Positions 1 through 9,266 of a stretch of DNA of 64,000 nucleotides are shown piece by piece. Positions within the stretch are counted from its first letter, which is position 1. Every line of letters begins with the position of its first letter. The position numbers and the translations under genes were made by a program. The DNA comes from Pedobacter sp. PF22-3 (GTDB lineage Bacteria > Bacteroidota > Bacteroidia > Sphingobacteriales > Sphingobacteriaceae). The stretch is taken from assembly GCF_026239555.1 (NCBI RefSeq), contig NZ_JAPIVP010000001.1, positions 620,001 to 684,000 on the forward strand, read 5' to 3'. Below the pieces are notes generated by a model, which saw only the letters and a list, made by a program, of their open reading frames with translations, searched no databases and was not told the origin of the DNA.

Positions 1-2070
1 CAAACCCCGGTTATTGGCTAAAGCAGAATCAAAACCATACAACCCTATACCCAAACGAACCATATCCATTTGTGCATCTGGCCAGCGTGAGATCCCAGAG
101 GTATTGGAGATATGCAATAATGGCTTATAACCTAAAATGTTAACCAATTGATTGGCGACGATTTTAAATCTATCAATCTGCTGCTGGGTAAATCCATCAT
201 GCTCTGCGGCATCACTAGCCACGAGGTGAGAAAAAACACTCTGTACTTTAACCCTTGCGGAATCTTTTAAGAGGACAGATAAGGCATCCATTTCGGCTTG
301 ATCGAAGCCCAAGCGATGCATACCACTATCTATTTTAATGTGGATAGGATAATCGAAATCATAATCTGATAGTGCGTTTAAGAAACTGCTTAGAATTTCT
401 ACACTATAAATTTCGGGTTCTAACCTGTGCTTGATAATGGCTTCGAAGGCAGATTCTTCCGGACTCATCACCATAATAGGTAAAGTAATTCCTGCTTTAC
501 GCAAAGCAATACCCTCATCGGCATAAGCTACTGCCAGATAATCTACCTTGTGGAACTGCAATAAATTGGCGATTTCGAAACTTCCGCTTCCGTAAGAAAA
601 GGCCTTAACCATTGCCATTATTTTAACGTCTGGCTTAATTTTAGACCGGTAAAACTGCAAATTACCTACCATGGCATTCAAGTCGATCTCTAAAACCGTA
701 TCGTGTATTTTTTGGGTGAGTAATTTACTGATGCGTCCAAATTCATAACGCCTGGCCCCTTTTACCAATATAGTTTCATGGTTAAAGTGTAAACCCGGAA
801 AAGCCTCTACAAAAGCATTGGTATTGTCAAAAAACTGGGTTTCGAACTTAAAAAGTTCGGCATAACGGGCAATGTTTGTCCCAATGCCGATCAATCGGTT
901 TATCTTTTTTTGCGAGAGCAGCTCAGCTATTTCAGTATACAAATCAAAATCGTCTCTTCCGGTTTCGAATAATTCAGAAAGAATAACGGTTTTCTTGGGA
1001 TGCTGGTTCTGTTGATTTAAAAAATCCAGCGCAATAGCTAAAGAAGAAATATCAGCACTGTACGAATCGTCAATAATGGAGCACTGATTGATGCCGTTTT
1101 TCAGCTCCAGGCGCATACTTACATGGCTCAGTTTCTCCAGGCGCAGATCGGCCTGCTCTGGTGTATAACCTAAAGCCAATAAAGTTGCCCAGCAGATCAT
1201 GCCATTTTCTATCGATGCTTTATCTTTAAAAGGTAATATGCATTCAATTTCTCTATTTTGATAAATGGCTCTTAAATAACATTTTCCTTCAATAGGTTCA
1301 ACAGTGGTGATCTGAAGATCTGCTGCCTGTTTGCTGCTCCAGCTAAACTGTTTTTTACCCGGCAGATTTTTTACGCCAATTTCATTTACATACTCTGGTG
1401 AATAAATAAATAGTTGAGATGCTGCAAAGAGTTTCAATTTTTCGGTGAGTTTTTCTTTTTTGGAACTGAATCCTTCAGCATGTGCCTCACCGATGTTGGT
1501 TAAAATTCCGATTTCAGGGCGGATAATTTCTGCCAGATATTGCATCTCATTAACGGCAGAAATACCAGCTTCAAAAATGCCCAAGGTATCGTCGGCCTCA
1601 ATTTGCCATACAGAAAGCGGCACCCCAATTTGCGAATTATAACTTTTCGGACTCTTCACAATATTAAAATCGGATGCCAGAAGCTGATATAACCATTCTT
1701 TAACAATCGTTTTCCCATTGCTACCTGTTATACCAATTATTTTTAGATTGAATTGATTTCGATGATAAGTGCTTAACTTTTGTAGTGCTTCCAAGGCATC
1801 ATTTACCAATAAAAAGTTGCAGTCTGGATATTCGAGAATGTATCTTGCTTCGGTAACGACAAAATTCCTGATTTCTTTTGCATAGGCATCTTTAATAAAT
1901 TCGTGGCCGTTGCGGTGCGAAGAAAGGGCAAAAAACATAGAACTTTCAGGTACCAAAACCGAACGGCTATCGATTACCAGATAATGGATAATCACCTCGC
2001 CATCAACTAATTTCGTATTGGCGTTTAAAATTTCGGCAATTTTGGCAACGGTATATATTGGATTTTGCAT
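1..2070 (-). CDS. murF-alr: Bifunctional UDP-MurNAc-tripeptide:D-Ala-D-Ala ligase / alanine racemase, 3'-truncated by window edge
   Basis: A single uninterrupted reading frame begins at ATG 2070 and runs off the window, giving 690 residues of a protein usually a little over 800. The N-terminal half is MurF, the ligase that adds D-Ala-D-Ala to the peptidoglycan precursor in the cytoplasm: the P-loop GSNGKT is at residues 116-121 and is followed by Mur-ligase central-domain motifs. The C-terminal half is PLP-dependent alanine racemase, with the PLP lysine in the MVKAFSYGSG motif (K489) and the barrel continuing through HIKIDSGMHRLGF. A MurF-Alr fusion is typical of Bacteroidota, so this is a native fusion and not a frameshift artefact. 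It is divergent from recX with a 61-bp gap. The missing piece is the end of the racemase C-terminal domain, including the catalytic tyrosine. Confidence 0.95.
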   Translation of the reverse strand, partial: MQNPIYTVAKIAEILNANTKLVDGEVIIHYLVIDSRSVLVPESSMFFALSSHRNGHEFIKDAYAKEIRNFVVTEARYILEYPDCNFLLVNDALEALQKLSTYHRNQFNLKIIGITGSNGKTIVKEWLYQLLASDFNIVKSPKSYNSQIGVPLSVWQIEADDTLGIFEAGISAVNEMQYLAEIIRPEIGILTNIGEAHAEGFSSKKEKLTEKLKLFAASQLFIYSPEYVNEIGVKNLPGKKQFSWSSKQAADLQITTVEPIEGKCYLRAIYQNREIECILPFKDKASIENGMICWATLLALGYTPEQADLRLEKLSHVSMRLELKNGINQCSIIDDSYSADISSLAIALDFLNQQNQHPKKTVILSELFETGRDDFDLYTEIAELLSQKKINRLIGIGTNIARYAELFKFETQFFDNTNAFVEAFPGLHFNHETILVKGARRYEFGRISKLLTQKIHDTVLEIDLNAMVGNLQFYRSKIKPDVKIMAMVKAFSYGSGSFEIANLLQFHKVDYLAVAYADEGIALRKAGITLPIMVMSPEESAFEAIIKHRLEPEIYSVEILSSFLNALSDYDFDYPIHIKIDSGMHRLGFDQAEMDALSVLLKDSARVKVQSVFSHLVASDAAEHDGFTQQQIDRFKIVANQLVNILGYKPLLHISNTSGISRWPDAQMDMVRLGIGLYGFDSALANNRGL

Positions 2071-2131
2071 GCTATTATATTCAGAAAAATACGGTAATCG
2101 CTTTTATTTTTACGAATTTCAGTAATTAATT

Positions 2132-2620
2132 ATGAAAAGCGGTAAACAAGAAGCAGTATTATTAGATAAAAAACAAGCTTTGGCCAAAGCCGAAAGTTTT
2201 TGCGTTTACCAGGAGCGCTCGCAAAAAGAAGTGCGATACAAATTGGTTGAATGGGGCATGCGTGGCGACGAACTGGAAGAAATTATTACCGACCTGATCA
2301 TCAACAATTTTTTAAATGAAGAAAGATTTGCCAAAAGTTATGCATCAGGTAAATTTAACATCAAACATTGGGGCCGGATTAAAATTAAGCAGGGGCTGAA
2401 ATTAAAAGGTGTTCCGGATAAAATACTGCAAAAAGCAATTTATAGTATTGATGAGGATGATTATTTGCAAACGATAGAAAAATTAGCGGTAAAAAAAGCG
2501 GAAAGTTTGGGAGAAAATGATCCTTTTAAAAGGAAAAATAGGCTGATGAGCTACCTTCAGGCAAAAGGATTTGAAACTGATTTAATTTTACTGGTACTGA
2601 AAGCCAGCAATTTAAATTAA
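2132..2620 (+). CDS. recX: Regulatory protein RecX
   Basis: 162 residues, normal RecX length. The sequence carries the three-helix repeats of the family: the N-terminal YQERSQKEVRYKLVEWG segment (about residues 27-43), LINNFLNEERFAKSYASGKFN (about 56-77), the WGRIKIKQGLKLKGV segment and a C-terminal RLMSYLQAKGFETDLI repeat. RecX proteins bind RecA and usually inhibit filament extension and strand exchange. No recA lies nearby, and in many Bacteroidota recX is not linked to recA. The gene is immediately upstream of the first tRNA pair but the tRNA promoter lies after its stop, so it is probably a separate transcript. Confidence 0.92.
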   Translation: MKSGKQEAVLLDKKQALAKAESFCVYQERSQKEVRYKLVEWGMRGDELEEIITDLIINNFLNEERFAKSYASGKFNIKHWGRIKIKQGLKLKGVPDKILQKAIYSIDEDDYLQTIEKLAVKKAESLGENDPFKRKNRLMSYLQAKGFETDLILLVLKASNLN

Positions 2621-2646
2621 ATATTAAATTTTTAATAAAAAATCTC

Positions 2647-2676
2647 TTGACAGAAATATAAATCTGCCTATATTTG
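2647..2676 (+). promoter_or_regulatory. Bacteroidetes-type promoter of the first tRNA pair
   Basis: TTGACA at 2647 and TATATTTG at 2669-2676 are 19 bp apart when measured from the end of TTG. This fits the Bacteroidetes -33 TTTG / -7 TAnnTTTG consensus. It lies 38 bp upstream of tRNA-Gly. Confidence 0.7.
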
Positions 2677-2714
2677 CATCACCAAAACGAAACGACAACA
2701 TCAGTTTTGTAAAT

Positions 2715-2790
<76 letters not shown>

Positions 2791-2859
2791 AAATGCCTTC
2801 CTACCAGAAGGCATTTATTTTAAAGTTAACCAAGCCGTTGGAGATCGGCAGCGGCTAAT

Positions 2860-2943
2860 GCTCGGGTGGTGGAACTGGTAGACACGCAGGACTTAAAATC
2901 CTGTGCTTTCAAAGGCGTGCGGGTTCGATTCCCGCCCCGAGTA
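2860..2943 (+). tRNA. tRNA-Leu(UAA), copy 1
   Basis: An 84-nt class II tRNA. The acceptor stem GCTCGGG pairs with CCCGAGT (terminal G-T pair). The anticodon stem CAGGA/TCCTG closes the loop CTTAAAA with anticodon TAA, followed by a long variable arm (TGCTTTCAAAGGCG) and the T-arm GGGTTCGATTCCC. CCA is not encoded. It is co-transcribed with tRNA-Gly; a hairpin of AAATGCCTTC/GAAGGCATTT (2791-2816) lies between them. Confidence 0.97.
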
Positions 2944-2950
2944 CACAACA

Positions 2951-2984
2951 AAAAGTCCGGTCAAAATTGATCGGACTTTTTTGT
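2951..2984 (+). terminator. Rho-independent terminator after tRNA pair 1
   Basis: AAAAGTCCGGTCAA pairs with TTGATCGGACTTTT across a two-base loop (one G-T pair) and is followed by a T-run. The stem sequence differs from that of the terminator after tRNA pair 2. Confidence 0.8.
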
Positions 2985-3020
2985 TTTTGATCTGCATACT
3001 TTAGTAGCGCTCACTTAATA

Positions 3021-3482
3021 TTACCCAGCGATTGTATCTGTACTAGTGAAACTATTTAATATCCTATTTTTTCTTCTAAACCGCAGATATAAGATTGTAG
3101 TGATGCATGGATAAACTATCGAAAAGATCAAAAGTTCTGTGAGCACATTTTTACTCACTTCATAAGTTGATATCCATAAACTAATCACGGGTATCGCCAC
3201 CCCTAAAATAGGTGCTCCAGAAAAGCTAAGCCAGGAAAGAACAGCATTACGCCTTACCTTATGGATGAAATTCAGAAAAACGGTAAAAGAGCAAATTACC
3301 ACTGCAGTAAGGTATAATAATGAATACCCCAGATTTAAAACGATATTTAATAAATACAGCACATTTGAGAAGAACCCACTGCCGGTAGCAGTTTTATTCA
3401 TAATGGTAATGGTGTAGGCAGCATATAAAACTAAACCTAACAATAAATCTATTATCCAATATTTTAAAATAATTTTGTGCAT
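3021..3482 (-). CDS. Unknown four-helix membrane protein
   Basis: 153 residues that I do not recognise as a named family. Hydrophobic stretches near residues 8-26, 38-70, 84-108 and 114-134 suggest four transmembrane helices, and the basic ends (RRNAV, RFRRKNR) suggest cytoplasmic loops or tail. It lies 85 bp downstream of the lipoprotein gene at 3568-4296 on the same strand, so the two may be co-transcribed. Both sit between the two tRNA cassettes and read toward the first one. Function cannot be inferred. Confidence 0.65.
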   Translation of the reverse strand: MHKIILKYWIIDLLLGLVLYAAYTITIMNKTATGSGFFSNVLYLLNIVLNLGYSLLYLTAVVICSFTVFLNFIHKVRRNAVLSWLSFSGAPILGVAIPVISLWISTYEVSKNVLTELLIFSIVYPCITTILYLRFRRKNRILNSFTSTDTIAG

Positions 3483-3567
3483 TGTTAAAGTTTACCGGTT
3501 GCTGCGTGATCCAATTATTATAAAATGTATTACCAGGTTAAAAGCACTTAGCCGATTAAATATAGCA

Positions 3568-4296
3568 TTAATTAAATACGACCAGTTTATTCTCCGCCAG
3601 ATTATACTCATAAATCCGGCCATTTTCTTCTCCTAAATAAAGCCATTGAACAATATTACGGCCATTTGGCCCAACCGGGGCAATACCAATCACCCTGTAG
3701 TGCTGACCGTTTCTTTCTGCCGATTCGATAGAATAAGTCAGCTCCTGCCGGTTTTTTATAGCAGCCTGCAGCGAAGGATTTTTCGTTTGTGTAAGGTAAT
3801 ACTCCATTAACAAATAAATTTTGTTAAGGTATGATGAGGTAAATTCCTCGTCAGTAGACCATGTATATTTTATTTTTTTATCGTAGGTCTTTCTGAATGA
3901 AGTTACCGGACCGTCACCTGTTTTCTTTATGGAAAGTATTAATTTGGCGGGCATTTCAGACTCATTATCTCCAGGAATGGTAACCATATCATTTTTCCAG
4001 ACAACTTGTATCTGGTCTCCACGATTTAGGTTTCTGGCAGTATCAGTTTCATTGATGAAACTAAATGTACTATCACCTTTGTTTGCTAAAATTTGAAAAT
4101 AATCACCGTCATCAAGATATTCCACAAAAGTTAATTGGGCAACATGCTCAAGTTTATTATTTTGTTTTTTTGGGGTAACATTTTGGTCATAAACAGGACT
4201 TAGCTTTCCTGATTCTTTCCTTTCTACTGTTTTTGAATGGCAGGCCAACAGACCGCACATCCCTATAATGTTGAGTGCATTTATTAGTTTATTCAT
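3568..4296 (-). CDS. Unknown lipoprotein
   Basis: 242 residues with a type II signal peptide: a hydrophobic segment ending in the lipobox LLAC, with the lipidated cysteine at residue 19. The mature part is hydrophilic and lacks motifs I can name. It includes a stretch on energy- or ligand-independent beta-rich sequence (FVEYLDDGDYFQILANKGDSTFSF) that could be a small beta domain. It is probably anchored in the periplasm or outer membrane. It precedes the membrane protein gene at 3021-3482 and may form an operon with it. Both genes are flanked by duplicated tRNAs, a usual place for acquired cargo. Confidence 0.7.
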   Translation of the reverse strand: MNKLINALNIIGMCGLLACHSKTVERKESGKLSPVYDQNVTPKKQNNKLEHVAQLTFVEYLDDGDYFQILANKGDSTFSFINETDTARNLNRGDQIQVVWKNDMVTIPGDNESEMPAKLILSIKKTGDGPVTSFRKTYDKKIKYTWSTDEEFTSSYLNKIYLLMEYYLTQTKNPSLQAAIKNRQELTYSIESAERNGQHYRVIGIAPVGPNGRNIVQWLYLGEENGRIYEYNLAENKLVVFN

Positions 4297-4620
4297 TCGG
4301 TAAACTGTTTTATCATTTGCTTAAATAAAATCAAACCGTGTTTCCATTCTAAGCTGCAAATACTAACCTTCATTTATATAGGTCTGAGCAATTTACAAAA
4401 AGTTAATATTGATCAAAATAATTAATTGTAGCTGATGTAATGGATAGACAGCAATTTTATTATTTTTTTTATGCCTGATCAAATCCCCCATCTGCTAACA
4501 ACCCTCATTTTAAATCCCTGATAATCTTCAAATTTCAAGATTAAATCATAAAAATTGATCAACTACCTCAACACAAAAAGCCACTAAACACGCCTTAAAA
4601 AACAAAAAAAATAAAATTAT
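4297..4620. other. Intergenic, AT-rich, no gene seen
   Basis: This stretch lies between the start of the lipoprotein gene and the second tRNA promoter. It is very AT-rich with poly-A/T runs. I see no reading frame, RNA or repeat in it; it presumably carries the lipoprotein promoter on the minus strand. Confidence 0.6.
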
Positions 4621-4653
4621 TTTTTGATAGTTATATTTATATTTCTATATTTG
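4621..4653 (+). promoter_or_regulatory. Bacteroidetes-type promoter of the second tRNA pair
   Basis: TTTTTG at 4621-4626 is followed by exactly 19 bp and TATATTTG at 4646-4653. The -7 element is identical to that of the first tRNA pair although the surrounding sequence is not duplicated. Confidence 0.75.
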
Positions 4654-4688
4654 CAACCCCAAAGGAATACAACACCATGTATTAATTT

Positions 4689-4761
<73 letters not shown>

Positions 4762-4832
4762 CTAAATGCCTTCCTACCAGAAGGCATTTATTTTTAAGTT
4801 AACCAAGTCGATGGAGATCGGCAGCGGCTAAT

Positions 4833-4916
4833 GCTCGGGTGGTGGAACTGGTAGACACGCAGGACTTAAAATCCTGTGCTTTCAAAGGCGTGCGGGTTCG
4901 ATTCCCGCCCCGAGTA
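4833..4916 (+). tRNA. tRNA-Leu(UAA), copy 2
   Basis: 84 nt, same body as copy 1 with anticodon TAA and the long variable arm. It is preceded by the same hairpin spacer (4764-4789). The last three bases of this tRNA (GTA) are the first bases of the 71-bp direct repeat that reappears at 7097. Confidence 0.97.
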
Positions 4917-4984
4917 CAACAAAAAATCGAACAAAAGCCTTGATGAAAATCAAGGCTTTTGCTTTTATGATCGGTCTGATTGTT
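4914..4984 (+). repeat. Direct repeat A at the tRNA-Leu 3' end (partner at 7097-7168)
   Basis: 71 bp that match 7097-7168 except for one extra A in an A-run. The repeat begins with the last three bases of tRNA-Leu and includes the whole terminator hairpin (4933-4960). The two copies bracket a segment of about 2.1 kb that holds the DUF1036-like gene. Confidence 0.9.
4933..4962 (+). terminator. Rho-independent terminator after tRNA pair 2
   Basis: AAAAGCCTTGAT pairs perfectly with ATCAAGGCTTTT around a GAAA tetraloop. A second copy of this hairpin without a tRNA is at 7117-7144, inside direct repeat B. Confidence 0.85.
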
Positions 4985-5376
4985 TTCTAAATTATTCATA
5001 AAAGTGAAAATATCACTAAAAAACAACACTTTAGGCAAACTTGTTCTCTGAGACATAATACAGTTCATTCCTGACATACTTTAAAAGCTCTCTTTTAATA
5101 GAGATGCGTTTCTGGGAACTGCAGCAATATTGTTCCCAAAGTTGAACTTTTGCTTTATTAATTCAGGGACTTAATATTACTACAGGCACAGGCACTCTTT
5201 CACGCTTAATCATAATAGATCGTTTTATAGCATAATACTTCACCAAATAAATACTAAAAATCAATATTTTAAAATATAAAAATAACCAAATAAAATCAAG
5301 GTCCTGAGCATAGCCCACAAAAAAACAAACAGGCTTGATTTATATTATTATAGATTTTTCCTGTGAGGATAACAGT
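4985..5376. other. Intergenic, nothing recognised
   Basis: This is AT-rich sequence between the tRNA terminator and the stop of the next gene on the opposite strand. I see no plausible gene. A short frame overlapping the tRNA on the minus strand is a tRNA artefact. Confidence 0.5.
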
Positions 5377-6618
5377 CTAATCATCAATCCTGGAGACTAT
5401 AGCCACTACCTGAATAGCTACATGTATCCCGTAAGTCAGACTTGGATTTTCAATACCAATTACAGGATTTAAAAGACTATTCCCCTTTAAATCTACAATA
5501 CCTGATTTAAAGTTAGTCCTGCTGCCCGCTCTCCAAAACGAAAAATTCTGTTTAGAGCGAAAAGCATTATAAGAGCCATCAAGTAGATAAACATTACAAA
5601 AATCCCCTCCGGGAGGAGCCGTTAACATACCAACACCGGCAGATAGAACCCCGCTTTTATCAATAAGCTTAGTCAATTGCCCTGCCAGGCTAAACAATTT
5701 GGTATACCCATCAATATCATCCTTATTTCTGGAGGCAGAAAACTCATAATACCATTCTACAGTCCCCTTGGGTAATACAATAGGATACATCGTCCTGGAC
5801 TTTCCATCAAGAAGCGCTTCATTACCTGTACTATTCAAAAAGAAAGATTGCAATGGAAACTTTACCACCTCAAACATGGATTTAGAGACTTTCACTTCAT
5901 TTCCAGAAAAATCAGTTTTGGAAATGAGGGCTCCCTGTTCATAGTCAGCTTCTCTTTCTTTGCTACCATCTTCCTTATACCAAATGCAATGACCGTTATA
6001 TAACAAAGGCTTTGCCGATACCAGCTTAAATTCCGCGCGAAGCTTACCATCAGCATAAAAATCCTTACACCATCCGATGGGCTTTCCATCATCAAAAGTT
6101 ACTTCCCGATACATCTTTTCATCTTCCTTTTTCTCCGCATAATCCCCATATTTATCCAAAGGAAAGCGCCATTTTCCTTGCGCCTTCCCTCCACATTTTA
6201 AGTTCACCGGATTGAAAGTAATTGTATAAGAGCTTTTACCTTCTAAATTAACCAGGTTGAAACGGTAAATCTTTATGAGCTGCGAGGCATAATCAATAGC
6301 CTTATCAGCATTGGGAATAGTAAAGGCATCCTGAGTATTTACATAAAGAGAATACTGGCCAAAATAGCCCTGGTCACATTTCTCAATCTTCGCACAGTAA
6401 TAAAAATTGGGATTACTTAAAGCTGTATAATTATATACTGGCTTCTCTTCTCCAGGTTCAACAGGAAACCATCCTTTAGTAGTCCAGCCAGTATGCACGT
6501 CCCTATAACCGTAAGCCACATAAACTTTAGAAAAACCCTCATTTTTAAGGATCACTTGCGCAGATAGCGAAAAGCTATCAAGCAAAAAAATAAAAAGAGC
6601 GAAATAGATTCTACGCAT
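5377..6618 (-). CDS. Exported DUF1036-like protein with MORN-type segment
   Basis: About 413 residues from ATG 6618. I chose this start because MRRIYFALFIFLLDSFSLSAQ is a clear signal peptide, while the longer frame would put 12 residues before it. After the signal peptide comes a segment resembling DUF1036 (IFYVA-type start, here KVYVAYGYRD...WTTKGWFPVEPGEEKPV, then NFYYCAKIE). Near residues 170-240 there is MORN-type text (GWCKDFYADGKLRAEF, YNGHCIWYKEDGSKE). The C-terminal half resembles nothing I know. The protein is likely periplasmic or secreted. The gene is alone between two copies of a 71/72-bp direct repeat, suggesting cargo gained or duplicated at the tRNA. The domain assignments rest on motif recall, so function stays open. 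Confidence 0.7.
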   Translation of the reverse strand: MRRIYFALFIFLLDSFSLSAQVILKNEGFSKVYVAYGYRDVHTGWTTKGWFPVEPGEEKPVYNYTALSNPNFYYCAKIEKCDQGYFGQYSLYVNTQDAFTIPNADKAIDYASQLIKIYRFNLVNLEGKSSYTITFNPVNLKCGGKAQGKWRFPLDKYGDYAEKKEDEKMYREVTFDDGKPIGWCKDFYADGKLRAEFKLVSAKPLLYNGHCIWYKEDGSKEREADYEQGALISKTDFSGNEVKVSKSMFEVVKFPLQSFFLNSTGNEALLDGKSRTMYPIVLPKGTVEWYYEFSASRNKDDIDGYTKLFSLAGQLTKLIDKSGVLSAGVGMLTAPPGGDFCNVYLLDGSYNAFRSKQNFSFWRAGSRTNFKSGIVDLKGNSLLNPVIGIENPSLTYGIHVAIQVVAIVSRIDD

Positions 6619-7096
6619 AAAAAAATAACAGTCAGTAATTAAATGGAATTCCATCTAGTGGATGCAAAAACAGAAGCCGCAAAAAAAACAGAGAGATTCA
6701 AACAGTAAAAAATCGAGCGCCATAAGAGAATTTAGTCCACAAACATAGCAAAATCAGATCAAACAAAAACAAAAACATCCAAAAAGACAAGCTGCAGATC
6801 CAAATCTACAGGAGAGTAACGGCATCAACATGCCGATATCAAAATGAGAAAAAATAAAATAAAGCCACTGACAATCGTCAGCAGTTCATTCCCCAAAACA
6901 ATCTTTCTGATTATTTCTTGCTATTTTCCTTTTCAGGCACCTTAGTTTTAAAAACCTCCCGAACTATGAGCGTGAAGGATTTTTAGAACAAAATATTTTA
7001 ACTTTTTTTGGAAATTTTGAAGTTCTTTATGCAACTTTTTTTTTATCTAACACCTCTAAGAAGCCAGAAAGGTATTGTGATAATTTCCCACCTACT
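6619..7096. other. Intergenic, no gene
   Basis: A-rich upstream region of the DUF1036-like gene. It contains runs of A on the plus strand and a run of T near 7027, and no frame that looks like coding sequence. It ends at direct repeat B. Confidence 0.5.
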
Positions 7097-7168
7097 GTAC
7101 AACAAAAAAATCGAACAAAAGCCTTGATGAAAATCAAGGCTTTTGCTTTTATGATCGGTCTGATTGTT
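7097..7168 (+). repeat. Direct repeat B (partner at 4914-4984)
   Basis: 72 bp matching the tRNA-Leu 3' flank at 4914 but with no tRNA in front. It carries the orphan terminator hairpin AAAAGCCTTGAT/ATCAAGGCTTTT at 7117-7144. Downstream to 7617 there is about 450 bp with only a 54-codon frame at 7305-7469 that has no recognisable homology. Confidence 0.9.
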
Positions 7169-7617
7169 GTGAAGAATTAAGACATCGGATGTTAAAATAC
7201 AGAACCTCTTATAGATCAAGCAAAAAAGTTAGGAAGCACTTCACCGCAATTCTTTAAACGGAACAATAATTCAGTTGATTGATTAATTTTGTGCTGTTTT
7301 ACCCATGTTAAAAACATTACACCTGATCTATCAGCTTACCTTTTCACCAACCGGGAACGTTGTTGATAACCAGCTTATTATCATTTCAAAAAAAGCTTTT
7401 AAGGATAAAGTGATTATTGGCTACCATAACCCGGGGCAGGATCCTATTTTGAATAAATATGTGAACTGATTTTTCGTATAAAATCTTAAAATAATGAATT
7501 AGGAAACCTCACTTACCAAGTGAATGAATGATTTTTAGTATCCCATTTTTTTAGATTCATTCCCCTCCTAGCAAACATAAACAAGCGAATAGCTGTTGAT
7601 ATATTTAAAATTGCGAT

Positions 7618-9036
7618 TTGAACATACTACTTACCGGCGCAACCGGATATATTGCTCAGCGATTGCTTCCAGTTCTGTTAGAACAGGGCAATACTGTTTT
7701 TTGCCTGGTTAGAAATGCAGCTCGCTTCGACAAAAACAAATTTGGCCAGGATGCGAAGATAACCGTTATCGAAGCTGACCTCATGAAACCTGAAAGCTTA
7801 CACTCACTACCAAAAGATATTGATGCGGCTTACTACCTGGTTCATTCAATGAGCGGCAACAAAGACTTTAGTGACAGTGAGGCAAAGTCTGCCCGTAACT
7901 TTTCAAAAGCAATAGGCGAAACAGCAGCCAAACAAATTATATTTTTAAGCGGAATAGTAAATAGTGTTGAGCTTTCTAAACACCTGGCCTCGCGCAAAAA
8001 AGTGGAGCAACTGTTGAGTGAATGCAAAGTACCACTTACCACACTCAGGGCAGGAATAATAGTGGGTTCTGGCAGTGCCTCCTTCGAAATTATACGCGAT
8101 CTGGTGGAAAAGTTACCGGTAATGGTTGCACCAAAGTGGCTTCATACCAAATGCCAGCCTATTGCCATCCGAAATGTGATAGAATTCCTGTTTAAAGTAT
8201 TGTTAAAGGAGTTTACTTTCGGTAAGCATTACGACATTTATGGTCCGGATATATTAAGCTACAAGGAGATGTTATTGGAGTTTGCAGCAGTGAGAAAGCT
8301 TAAAAGACGCATCTTGATTCTACCTGTTATGACGCCTAAACTTTCATCTTATTGGTTATATTTTGTAACGTCAACCTCTTATAGCCTGGCACGGAATCTT
8401 GTAGACAGTATGCATGTGGATGTAGTGGCCGAACCGAATGATCTTGCAGACAAACTTGATATTAAATTAATCCCATACAAAGAAGCTATTGATCTTGCCT
8501 TTCAAAAGATTGAGCAAAATATGGTGCTTTCAAGCTGGTACGATGCGATGGGAAAAACCTATTCAAAGGAAATGATCAAAAAGCTGCTCGCTGTTCCTAC
8601 CAACGGCGTGTTTGTAGATCGAAAATCGGCCCACACGAGTGACCGAAAATTGGCTACGGCAAGAATTTTTGCCATTGGTGGCAAATCGGGATGGTACTAT
8701 GCAAATTGGCTATGGAACTTTAGGGGTTTCCTGGATAAGTTATTCGGCGGTGTCGGGCTTAACCGGGGAAGAAAAAACCCAACAGCCATCAGCACAGGCG
8801 ATCGGCTCGATTTTTGGCGTGTAATTTATTCAAACACCCAGGAAAGTCGTTTGCTGTTATATGCAGAAATGAAATTACCGGGTGAAGCCTGGCTGGAGTT
8901 TAAAATAGTGGATGACTGTGTTTACCAAACTGCCACTTTCAGACCGCTTGGATTAGCTGGACGCTTATATTGGTACGCAGTACTACCATTTCACTATTTT
9001 ATTTTTAATGGCATGATTAAAAAAATTGTGACTTAA
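7618..9036 (+). CDS. NAD(P)-binding SDR-like protein with DUF2867 C-terminal domain
   Basis: 472 residues. The N-terminus [20 protein letters not shown] is a Rossmann fold with the GATGYIA nucleotide-binding motif of atypical/extended SDR and NmrA-like proteins. The dinucleotide domain runs to about residue 230, with the YYLVHSM segment typical of this group. From about 300 on, the sequence ([43 protein letters not shown]) matches DUF2867. The substrate is unknown. The frame begins at TTG 7618, and no in-frame ATG precedes the glycine motif, so TTG is the likely start. The DUF2256 gene follows after 7 bp, so the two are probably co-transcribed. Confidence 0.88.
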   Translation: MNILLTGATGYIAQRLLPVLLEQGNTVFCLVRNAARFDKNKFGQDAKITVIEADLMKPESLHSLPKDIDAAYYLVHSMSGNKDFSDSEAKSARNFSKAIGETAAKQIIFLSGIVNSVELSKHLASRKKVEQLLSECKVPLTTLRAGIIVGSGSASFEIIRDLVEKLPVMVAPKWLHTKCQPIAIRNVIEFLFKVLLKEFTFGKHYDIYGPDILSYKEMLLEFAAVRKLKRRILILPVMTPKLSSYWLYFVTSTSYSLARNLVDSMHVDVVAEPNDLADKLDIKLIPYKEAIDLAFQKIEQNMVLSSWYDAMGKTYSKEMIKKLLAVPTNGVFVDRKSAHTSDRKLATARIFAIGGKSGWYYANWLWNFRGFLDKLFGGVGLNRGRKNPTAISTGDRLDFWRVIYSNTQESRLLLYAEMKLPGEAWLEFKIVDDCVYQTATFRPLGLAGRLYWYAVLPFHYFIFNGMIKKIVT

Positions 9037-9043
9037 AAGCCTT

Positions 9044-9199
9044 ATGAAAGATGTAAAAAAGCAGCATCTACCGGTAAAAACCTGCCCGGTTTGTAACCGC
9101 TCGTTTATGTGGCGCGCAAAATGGGCAAGGCACTGGGAAGAGGTGATCTATTGTAGTCAAAAATGCAGACGCACGAAAAACTTAGCAAAAACGGTATAG
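9044..9199 (+). CDS. DUF2256 family small zinc-ribbon-like protein
   Basis: 51 residues. The pattern [20 protein letters not shown] followed by [12 protein letters not shown] is the DUF2256 signature: two CxxC-type pairs (CPVC and CSQKC) with a conserved WRAKWxxxW core, probably binding zinc. It sits 7 bp after the DUF2867 oxidoreductase; DUF2256 genes often neighbour such NAD(P)-binding or photolyase-related genes. Function is unknown. Confidence 0.85.
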   Translation: MKDVKKQHLPVKTCPVCNRSFMWRAKWARHWEEVIYCSQKCRRTKNLAKTV

Positions 9200-9266
9200 T
9201 CATGCTCATCTTTAGCATCCAAACATTTGCGCTTCACCTTTGTTGCAGTTATTTAAGATTACAACC

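Noticed and set aside
4799..5077. 92-residue minus-strand frame
   Set aside because: It contains GGNRTRTPLKAQDFKSC, the usual translation of a tRNA sequence; it overlaps tRNA-Leu(UAA) and is not a gene.
7305..7469. 54-codon plus-strand frame after direct repeat B
   Set aside because: No signal, motif or family recognised and no clear promoter; too little support for a gene call.
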